Shown here: one piece after another, positions 23,591 through 31,156 of the stretch
Layout: every line of letters starts with the position of its first letter
Numbering within the stretch: position 1 is the stretch's first letter
Source: an uncultured Faecalicatena sp.
Lineage (GTDB): Bacteria > Bacillota > Clostridia > Lachnospirales > Lachnospiraceae
Direction of reading: 5' to 3'
NCBI GenBank assembly: GCA_902489075.1
Contig: CABTYO010000023.1
Span: 1-31,156 of the forward strand
Length of the DNA stretch: 31,156 nucleotides
The notes under the pieces: model-generated
The model's input: only the letters and a program-made list of their open reading frames with translations
What the model was told of the DNA's origin: nothing
Database searches by the model: none
Made by a program: the position numbers and the translations under genes

Positions 23591-24283
23591 ATGAAGAAGT
23601 TACACTGGTTACTGGGGGTGATTGCGTCTTTTGCAGTGATCATCATCCTGCTGATGTCCAGCTTTCAGGTGGCGATGTATGCGGATTTTGGTTTTTACGA
23701 GAAGGAATATGAAAAGTACGAAGTCCTGCCGGAACTGGATATGAAGATGGAAGATGTGATGTATGTGACCCATGAGATGATGGATTATCTGAAAGGGGAC
23801 AGGGAGAACCTGGATGTATTTACGACGGTCGAGGGAAAGGAGCAGGACTTTTTCAACGAGCAGGACAAACTCCACATGGCGGATGTGCAGGGACTTTTTA
23901 TCGGCGGCCTGCATCTTCGGATGGGAAGCCTGATTGTGCTTCTGGTCTGCCTGGCAGTATTGTTTTTTATGAAAGCCAACTGGGAGTATATCCTTCCCAG
24001 GGCTTTCAAGATTGCAGTGGGGGCGGCGGGTGTGATATCCGCGGTGCTGGCATTTCTGGTTTCCCGGGATTTCGATGCTGTATTCACGAAGTTCCATGAG
24101 ATTTTCTTTTCCAATGACCTGTGGCTATTTGACCCGGCAGAGGATTATATGATCCGGATGCTGCCGGAAGGACTGTTTTTTGATATGGTGATCAGAATCG
24201 GGATTCTTTTTATTGGCGGGCTTGTGATTCTGTTGATCGCAAGTGCCATCTGGAGGAGAAAAACAAGGGCATCCAGTAAATAA
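23591..24283 (+). CDS. DUF1461/TIGR01906 membrane protein, Lit-like lipoprotein transacylase candidate
   Basis: 230 residues. ATG 23591 is chosen because GGAG lies before it and the first helix begins at once; upstream codons would add a non-hydrophobic stretch. Four hydrophobic segments (about 6-24, 111-127, 140-157 and 200-220) surround an external loop. Two conserved histidines, H95 in DKLHMADV and H169 in KFHEIFFSNDLWLFDP, match the conserved positions of this family. Members called Lit move an acyl chain within bacterial lipoproteins to give the lyso form; whether this one does so is not shown. It is divergent from a LysR gene with shared promoter DNA. The family call is firmer than the enzyme call. 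Confidence 0.72.
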   Translation: MKKLHWLLGVIASFAVIIILLMSSFQVAMYADFGFYEKEYEKYEVLPELDMKMEDVMYVTHEMMDYLKGDRENLDVFTTVEGKEQDFFNEQDKLHMADVQGLFIGGLHLRMGSLIVLLVCLAVLFFMKANWEYILPRAFKIAVGAAGVISAVLAFLVSRDFDAVFTKFHEIFFSNDLWLFDPAEDYMIRMLPEGLFFDMVIRIGILFIGGLVILLIASAIWRRKTRASSK

Positions 24284-24323
24284 CAGTATTAGGAATACTA
24301 ATGAATAAGTTTAAGCATATTAA

Positions 24324-24351
24324 TTGTACTTATCAGAAAAAATGTGATAAT
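24324..24351 (+). promoter_or_regulatory. Possible purL promoter
   Basis: TTGTAC (24324-24329) and GATAAT (24346-24351) with a 16-bp spacer (or TAATAT at 24348 with 18). No purine riboswitch fits in the 104-nt gap. Confidence 0.45.
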
Positions 24352-24387
24352 ATGAAAGACAGAATAAAATGCAAAGGAGATTCTATA

Positions 24388-27300
24388 ATGAGCAATGTAA
24401 AACGTGTGTATGTGGAGAAGAAGCCGGAGTTTGCCGTGCAGGCAAAGGAACTGCGTCACGAGATCAAGCATTACCTGGGAATCAGTACGGTGACAGGAGT
24501 ACGTGTCCTGATCCGTTACGATGTGGAGAATATTTCTGAGGAGACCTTCGCAAAAGCATGCAACGGTATTTTTGCTGAGCCGCCGGTGGATGTTTTGTAC
24601 AACGAAGCATTTCCGATGGAAGAAGGAAGCCATGTATTTTCTGTAGAATTCCTTCCGGGACAGTTTGACCAGAGGGCAGATTCCGCAGAACAGTGCGTGC
24701 AGTTCATCAAAGAAGACGAGAAGCCGGTGATCAAGACGGCTACAACATATGTAATAGAAGGAACCGTGACAGAGGAAGAGTTTGCAGCAATCAAGAACCA
24801 CTGCATCAACCCGGTAGATTCCAGAGAGACAGGGATGGAGAAACCCCAGACACTGGTGAGCGTTTTTGAGGAGCCGGAAGATGTGAAGGTATTTGACGGA
24901 TTCCAGACCATGCCGGAAGCAGAGTTAAAGGAGTTATACGATTCTCTTGGGCTGGCGATGACATTCAAGGATTTCCTTCATATCCAGAATTACTACAATG
25001 GTGAAGAGCACAGAGATCCGACGATGACAGAGATCAGAGTTCTGGATACCTACTGGTCAGATCACTGCCGCCATACCACATTTTCAACAGAATTGAAGGA
25101 TGTTGTGTTTGGCGAGGGAGATTACAAGGAGCCGATCGTTGATACATACAATCAGTATCTGAAAGACCACAGTGAGATTTTTGCAGGCAGAGAGGACAAG
25201 TTCGTCTGCCTGATGGATCTGGCGCTGATGGCAATGCGTAAGCTGAAAAAAGAAGGAAAGCTTGCAGACCAGGAAGAATCAGACGAGATCAATGCATGTA
25301 GTATTGTTGTTCCGATCAAAGTGGATGGAGTGGAAGAAGAGTGGCTCATCAACTTTAAGAATGAGACCCACAACCATCCGACAGAGATTGAGCCGTTCGG
25401 TGGAGCTGCTACCTGCCTTGGCGGTGCGATTCGTGACCCGCTGTCAGGACGTACTTATGTATATCAGGCAATGCGTGTGACCGGAGCGGCAGACCCGACT
25501 GTGTCTGTACAGGATACTTTAAAAGGAAAACTGCCTCAGAAAAAGCTGGTCCGCGGTGCAGCCAAGGGATACAGCTCTTATGGCAACCAGATCGGTCTGG
25601 CAACAGGTGCAGTAAAGGAAATTTATCATCCGGACTACGTGGCAAAGCGTATGGAGATCGGTGCAGTTTTAGGTGCAGCACCGCGCCGCGCAGTTATCAG
25701 AGAGACCTCTGATCCGGGAGATATCATCATTTTATTAGGCGGACGTACAGGACGTGACGGCTGCGGCGGAGCAACAGGTTCTTCCAAGGTGCATACAGAA
25801 GAGTCCATCGAGACCTGTGGTGCAGAGGTTCAGAAGGGGAATCCGCCGACAGAGCGCAAGATCCAGCGTCTGTTCAGAAGAGAAGAAGTAAGTAAGTTAA
25901 TCAAGAAATGTAACGACTTTGGTGCAGGCGGTGTCTCTGTAGCAATCGGTGAGCTTGCTGACGGGCTGAGAGTTGACCTGGACAAGGTTCCGAAGAAATA
26001 TGCCGGACTGGATGGAACGGAAATCGCGATTTCAGAGTCCCAGGAAAGAATGGCTGTTGTAGTTGATCCGAAAGACGTACCTCAGTTCCTTGCATTTGCG
26101 AAGGAAGAGAACCTGGAAGCAGTCGAGGTCGCTGTGGTAACAGAGTCCCCGAGACTGGTGCTTGTATGGAGAGGCAAGGAGATCGTGAATATTTCCCGTG
26201 CATTTTTGGATACCAACGGTGCACATCAGGAGACAACAGTAGAAGTTGAGATTCCAGGAAGAGAAGGCAGTCTGTTTGTCAAAGAAGAAGTAGCCGATGT
26301 AAAAGAAAAATGGCTGAATGTGTTGAAAGACCTGAATGTATGCTCTCAGAAGGGACTTGTAGAGATGTTCGACGGTTCCATCGGAGCAGGTTCTGTGTTC
26401 ATGCCCCACGGTGGAAAGTATCAGATGACAGAGACACAGACCATGGTCGCAAAGGTTCCGGTACAGAACGGAAAGACAGACAGTGTCTCCATGATGAGTT
26501 TTGGATTCGATCCATACCTGTCAAGCTGGAGCCCGTACCACGGTGCAATTTACGCAGTAGTAGAGTCAGTGGCTAAGATCGTGGCATCAGGCGGAGATTA
26601 CAGGAAGATCCGTTTCACCTTCCAGGAGTATTTCCGCAGAATGACAGAAGATCCGAAGAGATGGAGCCAGCCGTTTGCAGCGCTGCTTGGTGCTTACAAT
26701 GCACAGCTTGGATTCGGTCTGCCGTCAATCGGTGGAAAAGACAGTATGTCAGGTACTTTCCAGGATATCGATGTACCGCCGACACTGGTTTCTTTTGCAG
26801 TGGATATGGCAACAGAAGATGAGATTATTACACCAGAGTTCAAGAAGGCAAGCAATAAGATCGTCTGGATGAGAATTGAGAAGGATGAGTACGATCTTCC
26901 GGTATACAGCCAGCTGATGGATCAGTATGGCAAATTCGCAGACGATATCCACAGCGGAAAGATCGTATCTGCTTATGCCCTGGACCGCCATGGTGTGATT
27001 GCGGCTGCCAGCAAGATGGCATTTGGTAATGCATTTGGTGTAAAGATCGAACATAATATGGATGCACGCGAACTGTTTGCTCCGGCATTCGGCGATATTA
27101 TTGCAGAGGTTCCGGCTGATAAGGTTGGAGAACTTGGCATTACTTATACGGTAATCGGTGAAGTGACAGAGGAGAAGACATTCAGCTATGCCAATACAGT
27201 CATCACACTGGATGAGGCTGAAAAAGCATGGACAGAGACTCTGGAGAAGGTATTTGCAACGAAGTCTTCCGCAGACAGCGATGAAGTGCTGGAAGAGAAG

Positions 27301-28143
27301 CTGTATGATACAAAGGATATCCATATCTGCAGCCATAAGATCGCACAGCCGACCGTATTTATTCCGGTATTCCCGGGAACTAACTGTGAATACGACAGCA
27401 AGAGAGCTTTCGAGCGCGCAGGCGCTAAGGTCATCACAAAGGTATTCAAGAACCTGGATGCCGCTGATATCCGTGACTCTGTGGAGGAGTTTGAAAAAGC
27501 AATTGCACAGGCACAGATGATCATGTTCCCAGGCGGATTCAGCGCAGGTGATGAGCCGGATGGATCTGCGAAGTTCTTTGCAACTGCATTCCAGAATGCA
27601 AAGATTAAAGAGGCAGTTGAGAAGCTGCTTAATGAGAGAGACGGTCTTGCACTCGGAGTCTGCAACGGATTCCAGGCACTGATCAAGCTGGGACTCGTTC
27701 CTTATGGTAAGATCGTGGGACAGACAGAGGATTCTCCGACCTTGACATACAACACCATCGGACGCCACATCTCCAAGATGGTATACACAAAAGTAGTGAC
27801 CAACAAGTCCCCATGGCTCCAGGGGGCAGAGCTTGGCGGAGTCTATACGAACCCGGCTTCCCATGGAGAAGGAAGATTTGTTGCAAGCGAAGAGTGGCTT
27901 GACAAGCTGTTTGCAAACGGACAGGTTGCAACACAGTACTGTGATCCGGATGGCGTGATCAGCATGAATGAAGAGTGGAATGTGAATGGCTCTTACCGCG
28001 CAATCGAAGGTATCACAAGCCCTGACGGACGTGTGCTGGGCAAGATGGCGCACTCAGAGAGACGGGATGATTCCGTGGCAATCAATATCTATGGCGAACA
28101 GGATCTCAAGATCTTCGAGTCAGGTGTGAAGTACTTTAAGTAA
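24388..28143 (+). CDS. purL: Phosphoribosylformylglycinamidine synthase, single-chain form
   Basis: 1251 residues. It converts formylglycinamide ribotide to the amidine using ATP and glutamine in purine synthesis. The synthetase part carries TYWSDHCRHTTFSTEL, NETHNHPTEIEPFGGAATCLGG and GGKDSMSGTF. The C-terminal glutaminase has PGTNCEYDSKRAF, the nucleophile Cys in LGVCNGFQAL, and the His/Glu of ASHGEGRF. This fused form replaces the separate PurS, PurQ and PurL of Bacillus and is common in Clostridia. ATG 24388 follows AAAGGAG; an in-frame ATG at 24301 lacks a site and overlaps the promoter. No other pur gene adjoins it, so it stands alone here. Confidence 0.97.
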   Translation: MSNVKRVYVEKKPEFAVQAKELRHEIKHYLGISTVTGVRVLIRYDVENISEETFAKACNGIFAEPPVDVLYNEAFPMEEGSHVFSVEFLPGQFDQRADSAEQCVQFIKEDEKPVIKTATTYVIEGTVTEEEFAAIKNHCINPVDSRETGMEKPQTLVSVFEEPEDVKVFDGFQTMPEAELKELYDSLGLAMTFKDFLHIQNYYNGEEHRDPTMTEIRVLDTYWSDHCRHTTFSTELKDVVFGEGDYKEPIVDTYNQYLKDHSEIFAGREDKFVCLMDLALMAMRKLKKEGKLADQEESDEINACSIVVPIKVDGVEEEWLINFKNETHNHPTEIEPFGGAATCLGGAIRDPLSGRTYVYQAMRVTGAADPTVSVQDTLKGKLPQKKLVRGAAKGYSSYGNQIGLATGAVKEIYHPDYVAKRMEIGAVLGAAPRRAVIRETSDPGDIIILLGGRTGRDGCGGATGSSKVHTEESIETCGAEVQKGNPPTERKIQRLFRREEVSKLIKKCNDFGAGGVSVAIGELADGLRVDLDKVPKKYAGLDGTEIAISESQERMAVVVDPKDVPQFLAFAKEENLEAVEVAVVTESPRLVLVWRGKEIVNISRAFLDTNGAHQETTVEVEIPGREGSLFVKEEVADVKEKWLNVLKDLNVCSQKGLVEMFDGSIGAGSVFMPHGGKYQMTETQTMVAKVPVQNGKTDSVSMMSFGFDPYLSSWSPYHGAIYAVVESVAKIVASGGDYRKIRFTFQEYFRRMTEDPKRWSQPFAALLGAYNAQLGFGLPSIGGKDSMSGTFQDIDVPPTLVSFAVDMATEDEIITPEFKKASNKIVWMRIEKDEYDLPVYSQLMDQYGKFADDIHSGKIVSAYALDRHGVIAAASKMAFGNAFGVKIEHNMDARELFAPAFGDIIAEVPADKVGELGITYTVIGEVTEEKTFSYANTVITLDEAEKAWTETLEKVFATKSSADSDEVLEEKLYDTKDIHICSHKIAQPTVFIPVFPGTNCEYDSKRAFERAGAKVITKVFKNLDAADIRDSVEEFEKAIAQAQMIMFPGGFSAGDEPDGSAKFFATAFQNAKIKEAVEKLLNERDGLALGVCNGFQALIKLGLVPYGKIVGQTEDSPTLTYNTIGRHISKMVYTKVVTNKSPWLQGAELGGVYTNPASHGEGRFVASEEWLDKLFANGQVATQYCDPDGVISMNEEWNVNGSYRAIEGITSPDGRVLGKMAHSERRDDSVAINIYGEQDLKIFESGVKYFK

Positions 28144-28202
28144 GTGAAGTGAGATGTAAGAGTTATAAAAACTGCGGGCGTCAAAATGAGGTGCGCCTGC
28201 AG

Positions 28203-28248
28203 AACAACAGGACAGGACGCCATAAGGTGCCCCTGTCCTGTTGTTTTT
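28203..28248 (+). terminator. Terminator of purL
   Basis: 14-bp perfect stem (28203-28216 with 28232-28245) ending in a T5 run. A second hairpin, CTGCGGGCG with CGCCTGCAG, lies just upstream at about 28172-28202. Confidence 0.92.
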
Positions 28249-28306
28249 ACAGACAGGACTTCACTGGACGGTTGGGATTCCAATACCGTACAGAGTAGTG
28301 TATGGC

Positions 28307-28340
28307 ATTGTTTGAATAATTGCCTCATTGTTCAAACAAT
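28307..28340. repeat. 10-bp inverted repeat upstream of the tRNA promoter
   Basis: ATTGTTTGAA (28307-28316) and TTCAAACAAT (28331-28340), perfect, with a 14-nt spacer. It precedes an A-rich tract and the first tRNA promoter by about 20 bp; it may be a protein-binding site. Confidence 0.5.
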
Positions 28341-28359
28341 TAAAAAAATAAAAAAAATA

Positions 28360-28389
28360 TTGACAATTCCTGGCAGATTATAGTATAAT
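28360..28389 (+). promoter_or_regulatory. Promoter of the first tRNA-Met
   Basis: TTGACA (28360-28365) and TATAAT (28384-28389), both consensus, 18-bp spacer, preceded by an A-rich tract that may act as an UP element. Confidence 0.85.
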
Positions 28390-28431
28390 AACAAAGCAAG
28401 ATGCGGGAACGCATTGCGCTCACAGTGTTTT

Positions 28432-28505
28432 GGCGGAATAGCTCAGTTGGCTAGAGCACACGGTTCATACCCGTGGTGTCGCTGGTTCAAATCCAGTTTC
28501 CGCTA
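28432..28505 (+). tRNA. tRNA-Met (CAT), elongator
   Basis: 74 nt. Acceptor GGCGGAA pairs with TTCCGCT; the anticodon stem CACGG/CCGTG holds TTCATAC, giving anticodon CAT; the T-arm is GCTGG-TTCAAAT-CCAGT. The G-T pair at the acceptor end and lack of initiator features point to elongator Met. CCA is not encoded. An identical copy is at 28742. Confidence 0.95.
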
Positions 28506-28561
28506 TTGCCGGATGGCTGCATTTTTATAAAGAAAATTTTGAAAAAAATTAAAAAAAGATG

Positions 28562-28591
28562 TTGACATTTGGTGAGAGTTAATAGTATAAT
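28562..28591 (+). promoter_or_regulatory. Second tRNA promoter, near copy of the first
   Basis: TTGACA (28562-28567) and TATAAT (28586-28591) with the same 18-bp spacer. The context ATAGTATAATAGCAAAGC nearly repeats that of the first tRNA promoter. Confidence 0.88.
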
Positions 28592-28646
28592 AGCAAAGCG
28601 AGCTGCGGATGAGACAAGCGATCAACTGCAGAAAGCAAGAGAATAT

Positions 28647-28719
28647 GGGGTCTTAGCTCAGCTGGGAGAGCATCTGCCTTACAAGCAGAGGGTCACAGGT
28701 TCGAGCCCTGTAGGCCCCA
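28647..28719 (+). tRNA. tRNA-Val (TAC)
   Basis: 73 nt. Acceptor GGGGTCT/AGGCCCC, anticodon stem CTGC/GCAG with loop CTTACAA giving anticodon TAC, and T-arm CACAG-GTTCGAG-CCCTG. CCA is not encoded. It shares a transcript with the following tRNA-Met. Confidence 0.94.
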
Positions 28720-28741
28720 TACTTATCAAAAAATTCAATAT

Positions 28742-28815
28742 GGCGGAATAGCTCAGTTGGCTAGAGCACACGGTTCATACCCGTGGTGTCGCTGGTTCAA
28801 ATCCAGTTTCCGCTA
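28742..28815 (+). tRNA. tRNA-Met (CAT), elongator, second copy
   Basis: 74 nt, identical to the gene at 28432 over its full length. Lies 22 nt after tRNA-Val, and is followed by a terminator, so Val-Met form one unit. Confidence 0.95.
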
Positions 28816-28821
28816 CTTAGA

Positions 28822-28851
28822 GACTCCAGTGAAGTGCTGGGGTCGTTTTTT
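28822..28851 (+). terminator. Terminator of the tRNA-Val-Met unit
   Basis: 8-bp stem GACTCCAG/CTGGGGTC (28822-28829 with 28837-28844, one G-T pair) and a T6 run. Confidence 0.9.
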
Positions 28852-28924
28852 ATGTATAAATCTGGTAATTGTTATTATTTTATGATAGAATCAGAAAGTG
28901 AAAAATAAATCGGAGGATAAAGTG

Positions 28925-29302
28925 ATGAATAAAAAATCTTGGTATGTGCTGAGGATTGTAGCGGGATTATATTTAACCTATCTGGGAATTAATCTTTTTA
29001 GAAATCGGACGTCGGAAGGATCAATGAACAAGACATTTGTAATGTTCATGGCTTTTATATTCGTAGTTGTCGGTGTGCTTTATGCTGCTTCTTCTATTAA
29101 AAAAGTATGGGCAATGAGAAACGAGGAACCAATCGACGAAGTTGAGGAAGATGGGGAAGATCAGGAAGAACAGGAAGATGAAGCAGACGAAGCGGAATCT
29201 GATGAGGATACAGACAAGCTCGAATCGGGTGAGTCTGAGAATAACATTCCTGAAAATGCAGATGATAATGATGTAGACGAGAATGAAGAGCGGGATTGCT
29301 AA
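28925..29302 (+). CDS. Small membrane protein with acidic tail, unknown function
   Basis: 125 residues, not recognised. ATG 28925 follows GGAGG and gives MNKKSWYVLRIVAG; an upstream ATG at 28898 lacks a site. Two transmembrane helices (about 8-25 and 37-57) are joined by a short basic loop. The last 60 residues are almost all Glu, Asp, Gln, Ser and Asn and must be disordered and strongly negative. The charge split suggests the tail is cytosolic and may bind a basic partner or cations. It is a single gene between a tRNA terminator and a palindromic repeat; no function can be inferred. Confidence 0.8.
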   Translation: MNKKSWYVLRIVAGLYLTYLGINLFRNRTSEGSMNKTFVMFMAFIFVVVGVLYAASSIKKVWAMRNEEPIDEVEEDGEDQEEQEDEADEAESDEDTDKLESGESENNIPENADDNDVDENEERDC

Positions 29303-29313
29303 AAAGTGATGCG

Positions 29314-29387
29314 CTAGAGCGTGTTTGAAAATATACCGCAAAGTGGGGCGTGCAGATTGCAGAAATGAATTTTCAAACACGCTCTAG
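29314..29387. repeat. 74-bp palindromic element with perfect 19-bp arms
   Basis: Arms 29314-29332 and 29369-29387 (CTAGAGCGTGTTTGAAAAT and its complement) are perfect, around a 36-bp GC-richer core. The right arm ends 3 nt before the ispF ribosome binding site (29391-29397). It lacks a T-run. The form resembles small non-autonomous repeats (REP or MITE-like) rather than a terminator. Confidence 0.85.
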
Positions 29388-29405
29388 GATAAGGAGGACC
29401 GGAAT

Positions 29406-29951
29406 ATGCGTGTAGGTATGGGGTATGATGTTCATAAATTGGTAGAAGGCAGGGATTTGATTCTGGGAGGAGTTACGATTCCCTATGAAAAAGGACTTTT
29501 GGGACATTCTGACGCGGATGTGTTGATTCATGCAGTCATGGATGCACTTTTAGGGGCGGCGGCGCTTGGCGATATCGGAAAGCATTTCCCGGATACGGAC
29601 CCACAGTACAAGGGGATTTCAAGCATTAAGCTTCTGGAACATGTGGCAGGTCTTCTGGACGAGAATCAGTATATTATCGAGAATATTGATGCGACGATTA
29701 TCGCGCAGAAGCCGAAGATGCGCCCTCATATTGAACAGATGCGGCAGAATATGGCGAAGGCGCTGAAGATTTCTGTAGATCAGATCAATGTCAAGGCGAC
29801 AACAGAGGAAGGGCTTGGATTTACAGGCAGCGGGGAAGGAATTTCTTCCCAGGCGATCTGTGCGCTGGAGAAGATCACCAATTACAGCAGCTATGATGTG
29901 ACGCCGAATGGGGATGGTTGTGACAGTTGTCCGGGATGTCAGAGAAAGTAA
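29406..29951 (+). CDS. ispF: 2-C-methyl-D-erythritol 2,4-cyclodiphosphate synthase with Cys-rich tail
   Basis: 181 residues. It cyclises CDP-methylerythritol phosphate in the non-mevalonate isoprenoid pathway; the active form is a trimer. Metal ligands D8, H10 and H42 are seen in GMGYDVH and DADVLIHAVMD, with the GHSDAD motif and FTGSGEGI near the end. The enzyme normally stops near residue 158. Here about 20 extra residues carry C172, C175 and C178 in GCDSCPGC, a possible metal or Fe-S site. AAGGAGG lies 9 nt before the ATG, directly after the palindromic repeat. The acetyltransferase gene follows after 41 nt. Confidence 0.95.
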   Translation: MRVGMGYDVHKLVEGRDLILGGVTIPYEKGLLGHSDADVLIHAVMDALLGAAALGDIGKHFPDTDPQYKGISSIKLLEHVAGLLDENQYIIENIDATIIAQKPKMRPHIEQMRQNMAKALKISVDQINVKATTEEGLGFTGSGEGISSQAICALEKITNYSSYDVTPNGDGCDSCPGCQRK

Positions 29952-29992
29952 CGGATTCAGAGTACGCATAAGATGCAGGAAGGTGTAACGAT

Positions 29993-31120
29993 ATGCAGCT
30001 TCGGAAGCTTGAAGTGAATGAGCATGGCCTGACGAGAGGCCTGTGGGAAAAGGTGTTTCCAGAGGACAGTAAGGAATTTCTGGATTACTATTATTTTATC
30101 AAAACAAGGGACAACCAGATTTATGTCATCGAAGAAGACGGCCAGATCCGGTCCATGCTACAGCTGAATCCCTATCTGCTTGAGGTGGAGGACGGTCAGT
30201 TTGAGTCCCACTATATCATTGCTGTCGCGACGGAGGAAAGTTACAGAAAGCGGGGCTATATGGGCGAACTGCTGAGGAAGTCCATGCTGGATATGTATGA
30301 CAGGAAAGAGCCGTTCACCTTTTTGATGCCTGCTGCGGAAGCGATATATACGCCCTATGATTTCAGGTTCGTTTATGCACAGGAACAGTACGAAAGCCTG
30401 GGGCAGGACGGGGAAGCAGACCGGGATTGGACCGATGCCGCTATGAGGGATGCCGGGGAGATGGCGGAATTTTTCAACAGCCATTTTGCCGGGAAGTATC
30501 AGGTGCATGCCGTCCGGGACGAAAAGTACTACCAGACCATGATATTCGAGCAGCAGAGCGAGAATGGCGGGGTGAAGCTTTTAAAAAAGGACGGGAAACT
30601 TGTGGGGATGTTCGCTTATGCCTGTGAAGAGCATACGGCGGAAATCAGAGAACCACTGTACCTGCCCGGATACGAAGAGGTATTTAAAAAAGCGGTCCAC
30701 ATGCTGAAGACGGATGTGGGTGCCGCGGTTAAAATCTATGCGGGTCATGGTGGAGCTTCGACCAGAAAAGTGCCGGTTATCATGGCGCGGATTCTCCATC
30801 TAGAGACGCTTTTGTCGGCAATCAAGGTAAAAGAAGGCGAAGAGCTTTGCTGCTCCTTTGCAGTTCTGGATTCCATCATCACGAAGAACAGCCGGGTGTG
30901 GAAGGTGACCGGGGGAACGGACAGCCGGGACATCCAGGTGCGGGAGACGGAAGATTCTGAAGGCGTGCTTACGATCAGTGCCCTGACAAGCCTCCTCTTT
31001 GGATACAGGACGGTGGAAGAGGTCCGGAAGGAGAAAGATGTCATCATACCGGAACGGCTGGGCGAAGAACTGGGGAAGATACAGACACTCAGTAAGGTCT
31101 TTTTGAACGAAATAGTCTGA
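29993..31120 (+). CDS. Eis-like GNAT acetyltransferase
   Basis: 375 residues, complete. The N-terminal GNAT domain has the acetyl-CoA loop in EESYRKRGYMGELLRKSM. A second GNAT-like domain (about 150-270) and a C-terminal SCP2/sterol-carrier-like domain (about 275-375) match the three-part Eis layout. Eis of mycobacteria acetylates amines, including aminoglycosides and peptides; whether this protein touches drugs cannot be deduced. GGAAGG precedes the ATG. It may be cotranscribed with ispF. Confidence 0.85.
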   Translation: MQLRKLEVNEHGLTRGLWEKVFPEDSKEFLDYYYFIKTRDNQIYVIEEDGQIRSMLQLNPYLLEVEDGQFESHYIIAVATEESYRKRGYMGELLRKSMLDMYDRKEPFTFLMPAAEAIYTPYDFRFVYAQEQYESLGQDGEADRDWTDAAMRDAGEMAEFFNSHFAGKYQVHAVRDEKYYQTMIFEQQSENGGVKLLKKDGKLVGMFAYACEEHTAEIREPLYLPGYEEVFKKAVHMLKTDVGAAVKIYAGHGGASTRKVPVIMARILHLETLLSAIKVKEGEELCCSFAVLDSIITKNSRVWKVTGGTDSRDIQVRETEDSEGVLTISALTSLLFGYRTVEEVRKEKDVIIPERLGEELGKIQTLSKVFLNEIV

Positions 31121-31156
31121 ATTGCCTGAAAATGGAGAGCAAAAGGGTCAGACCCC
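31121..31156. other. Window end with short palindrome
   Basis: The last bases hold GGGTCAGACCC (31145-31155), a small palindrome preceded by AAAA; it may be part of a terminator or element cut by the window edge. Confidence 0.3.

Noticed and set aside
24284..24387. Purine riboswitch or PurR box before purL
   Set aside because: The gap is about 100 nt, AT-rich, and shows no riboswitch stems or PurBox-like pair.
26749..28053. 434-codon open frame on the minus strand opposite purL
   Set aside because: Antisense shadow of the confidently assigned purL; Cys/His/Leu-rich composition typical of antisense translation, no start site.
28569..28751. 60-codon frame across tRNA-Val
   Set aside because: Runs through the tRNA gene and its promoter region.
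1..31156. CRISPR array, prophage or transposase gene
   Set aside because: No regularly spaced repeats, phage structural genes or transposase domains were seen on either strand.

Overview
The window looks like a low-to-mid-GC Firmicute chromosome, most likely a gut Lachnospiraceae (Blautia/Dorea/Ruminococcus-like). This is inferred from strong AGGAGG ribosome binding sites, a CIRCE element, a Bacillus-type LexA box (CGAAC-N4-GTTCG), a single-chain PurL of about 1250 residues, and IorAB/PaaK amino- and aryl-acid genes. It is mostly core and metabolic chromosome. I see no prophage, transposase gene or CRISPR array.

Layout. 1-259: 3' end of glyA, compositionally unlike the rest, then a terminator. 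260-873: no gene, but a 293-bp nested palindrome (446-738). 874-6782: a six-gene aryl-acid operon, paaK - iorA - iorB - tandem-ACT - paaK - tandem-ACT. 7037-8077: an orphan UroD/MtaA-type methyltransferase. 8221-8418 (minus): a cold-shock protein. 8781-10750: two Rrf2 regulators and cysK; the second regulator plus cysK resembles the CymR-CysK cysteine switch. 10935-12839: ptsH-ptsI, where HPr has Arg at the position of the regulatory Ser46. 13057-15166: a radical-SAM protein and a DUF4130-type partner behind a promoter flanked by two LexA boxes, so a likely SOS-induced DNA repair or modification module. 15294-16679: NfeD and SPFH membrane proteins. 16899-18465: a LytTR response regulator overlapping a GHKL sensor kinase. 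18510-20876: a RecB-like nuclease fused to an XPD/DinG-type Fe-S helicase. 20976-21641: a MerR regulator with a membrane tail. 21834-22253 (minus): Hsp20 under CIRCE. 22524-23396 (minus): a LysR regulator divergent from a DUF1461/Lit-like membrane protein (23591-24283). 24388-28143: purL. 28432-28815: three tRNA genes (Met, Val, Met) behind two near-copy promoters. 28925-29302: a small acidic-tailed membrane protein. 29314-29387: a 74-bp palindromic repeat. 29406-31120: ispF with a Cys-rich tail, and an Eis-like acetyltransferase.

How the genes work together. The first operon should interconvert aryl acids, aryl-acyl-CoAs and aryl 2-oxoacids through ferredoxin, with ACT proteins as likely amino-acid sensors. 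The regulator-rich middle covers cysteine/redox control, sugar phosphotransfer and the SOS response. The strongest candidates for under-described biology are the SOS-controlled radical-SAM pair, the nested palindrome, the dual-paaK/dual-ACT operon and the Ser46-less HPr. All functional calls rest on reading motifs by eye; no database search was run.
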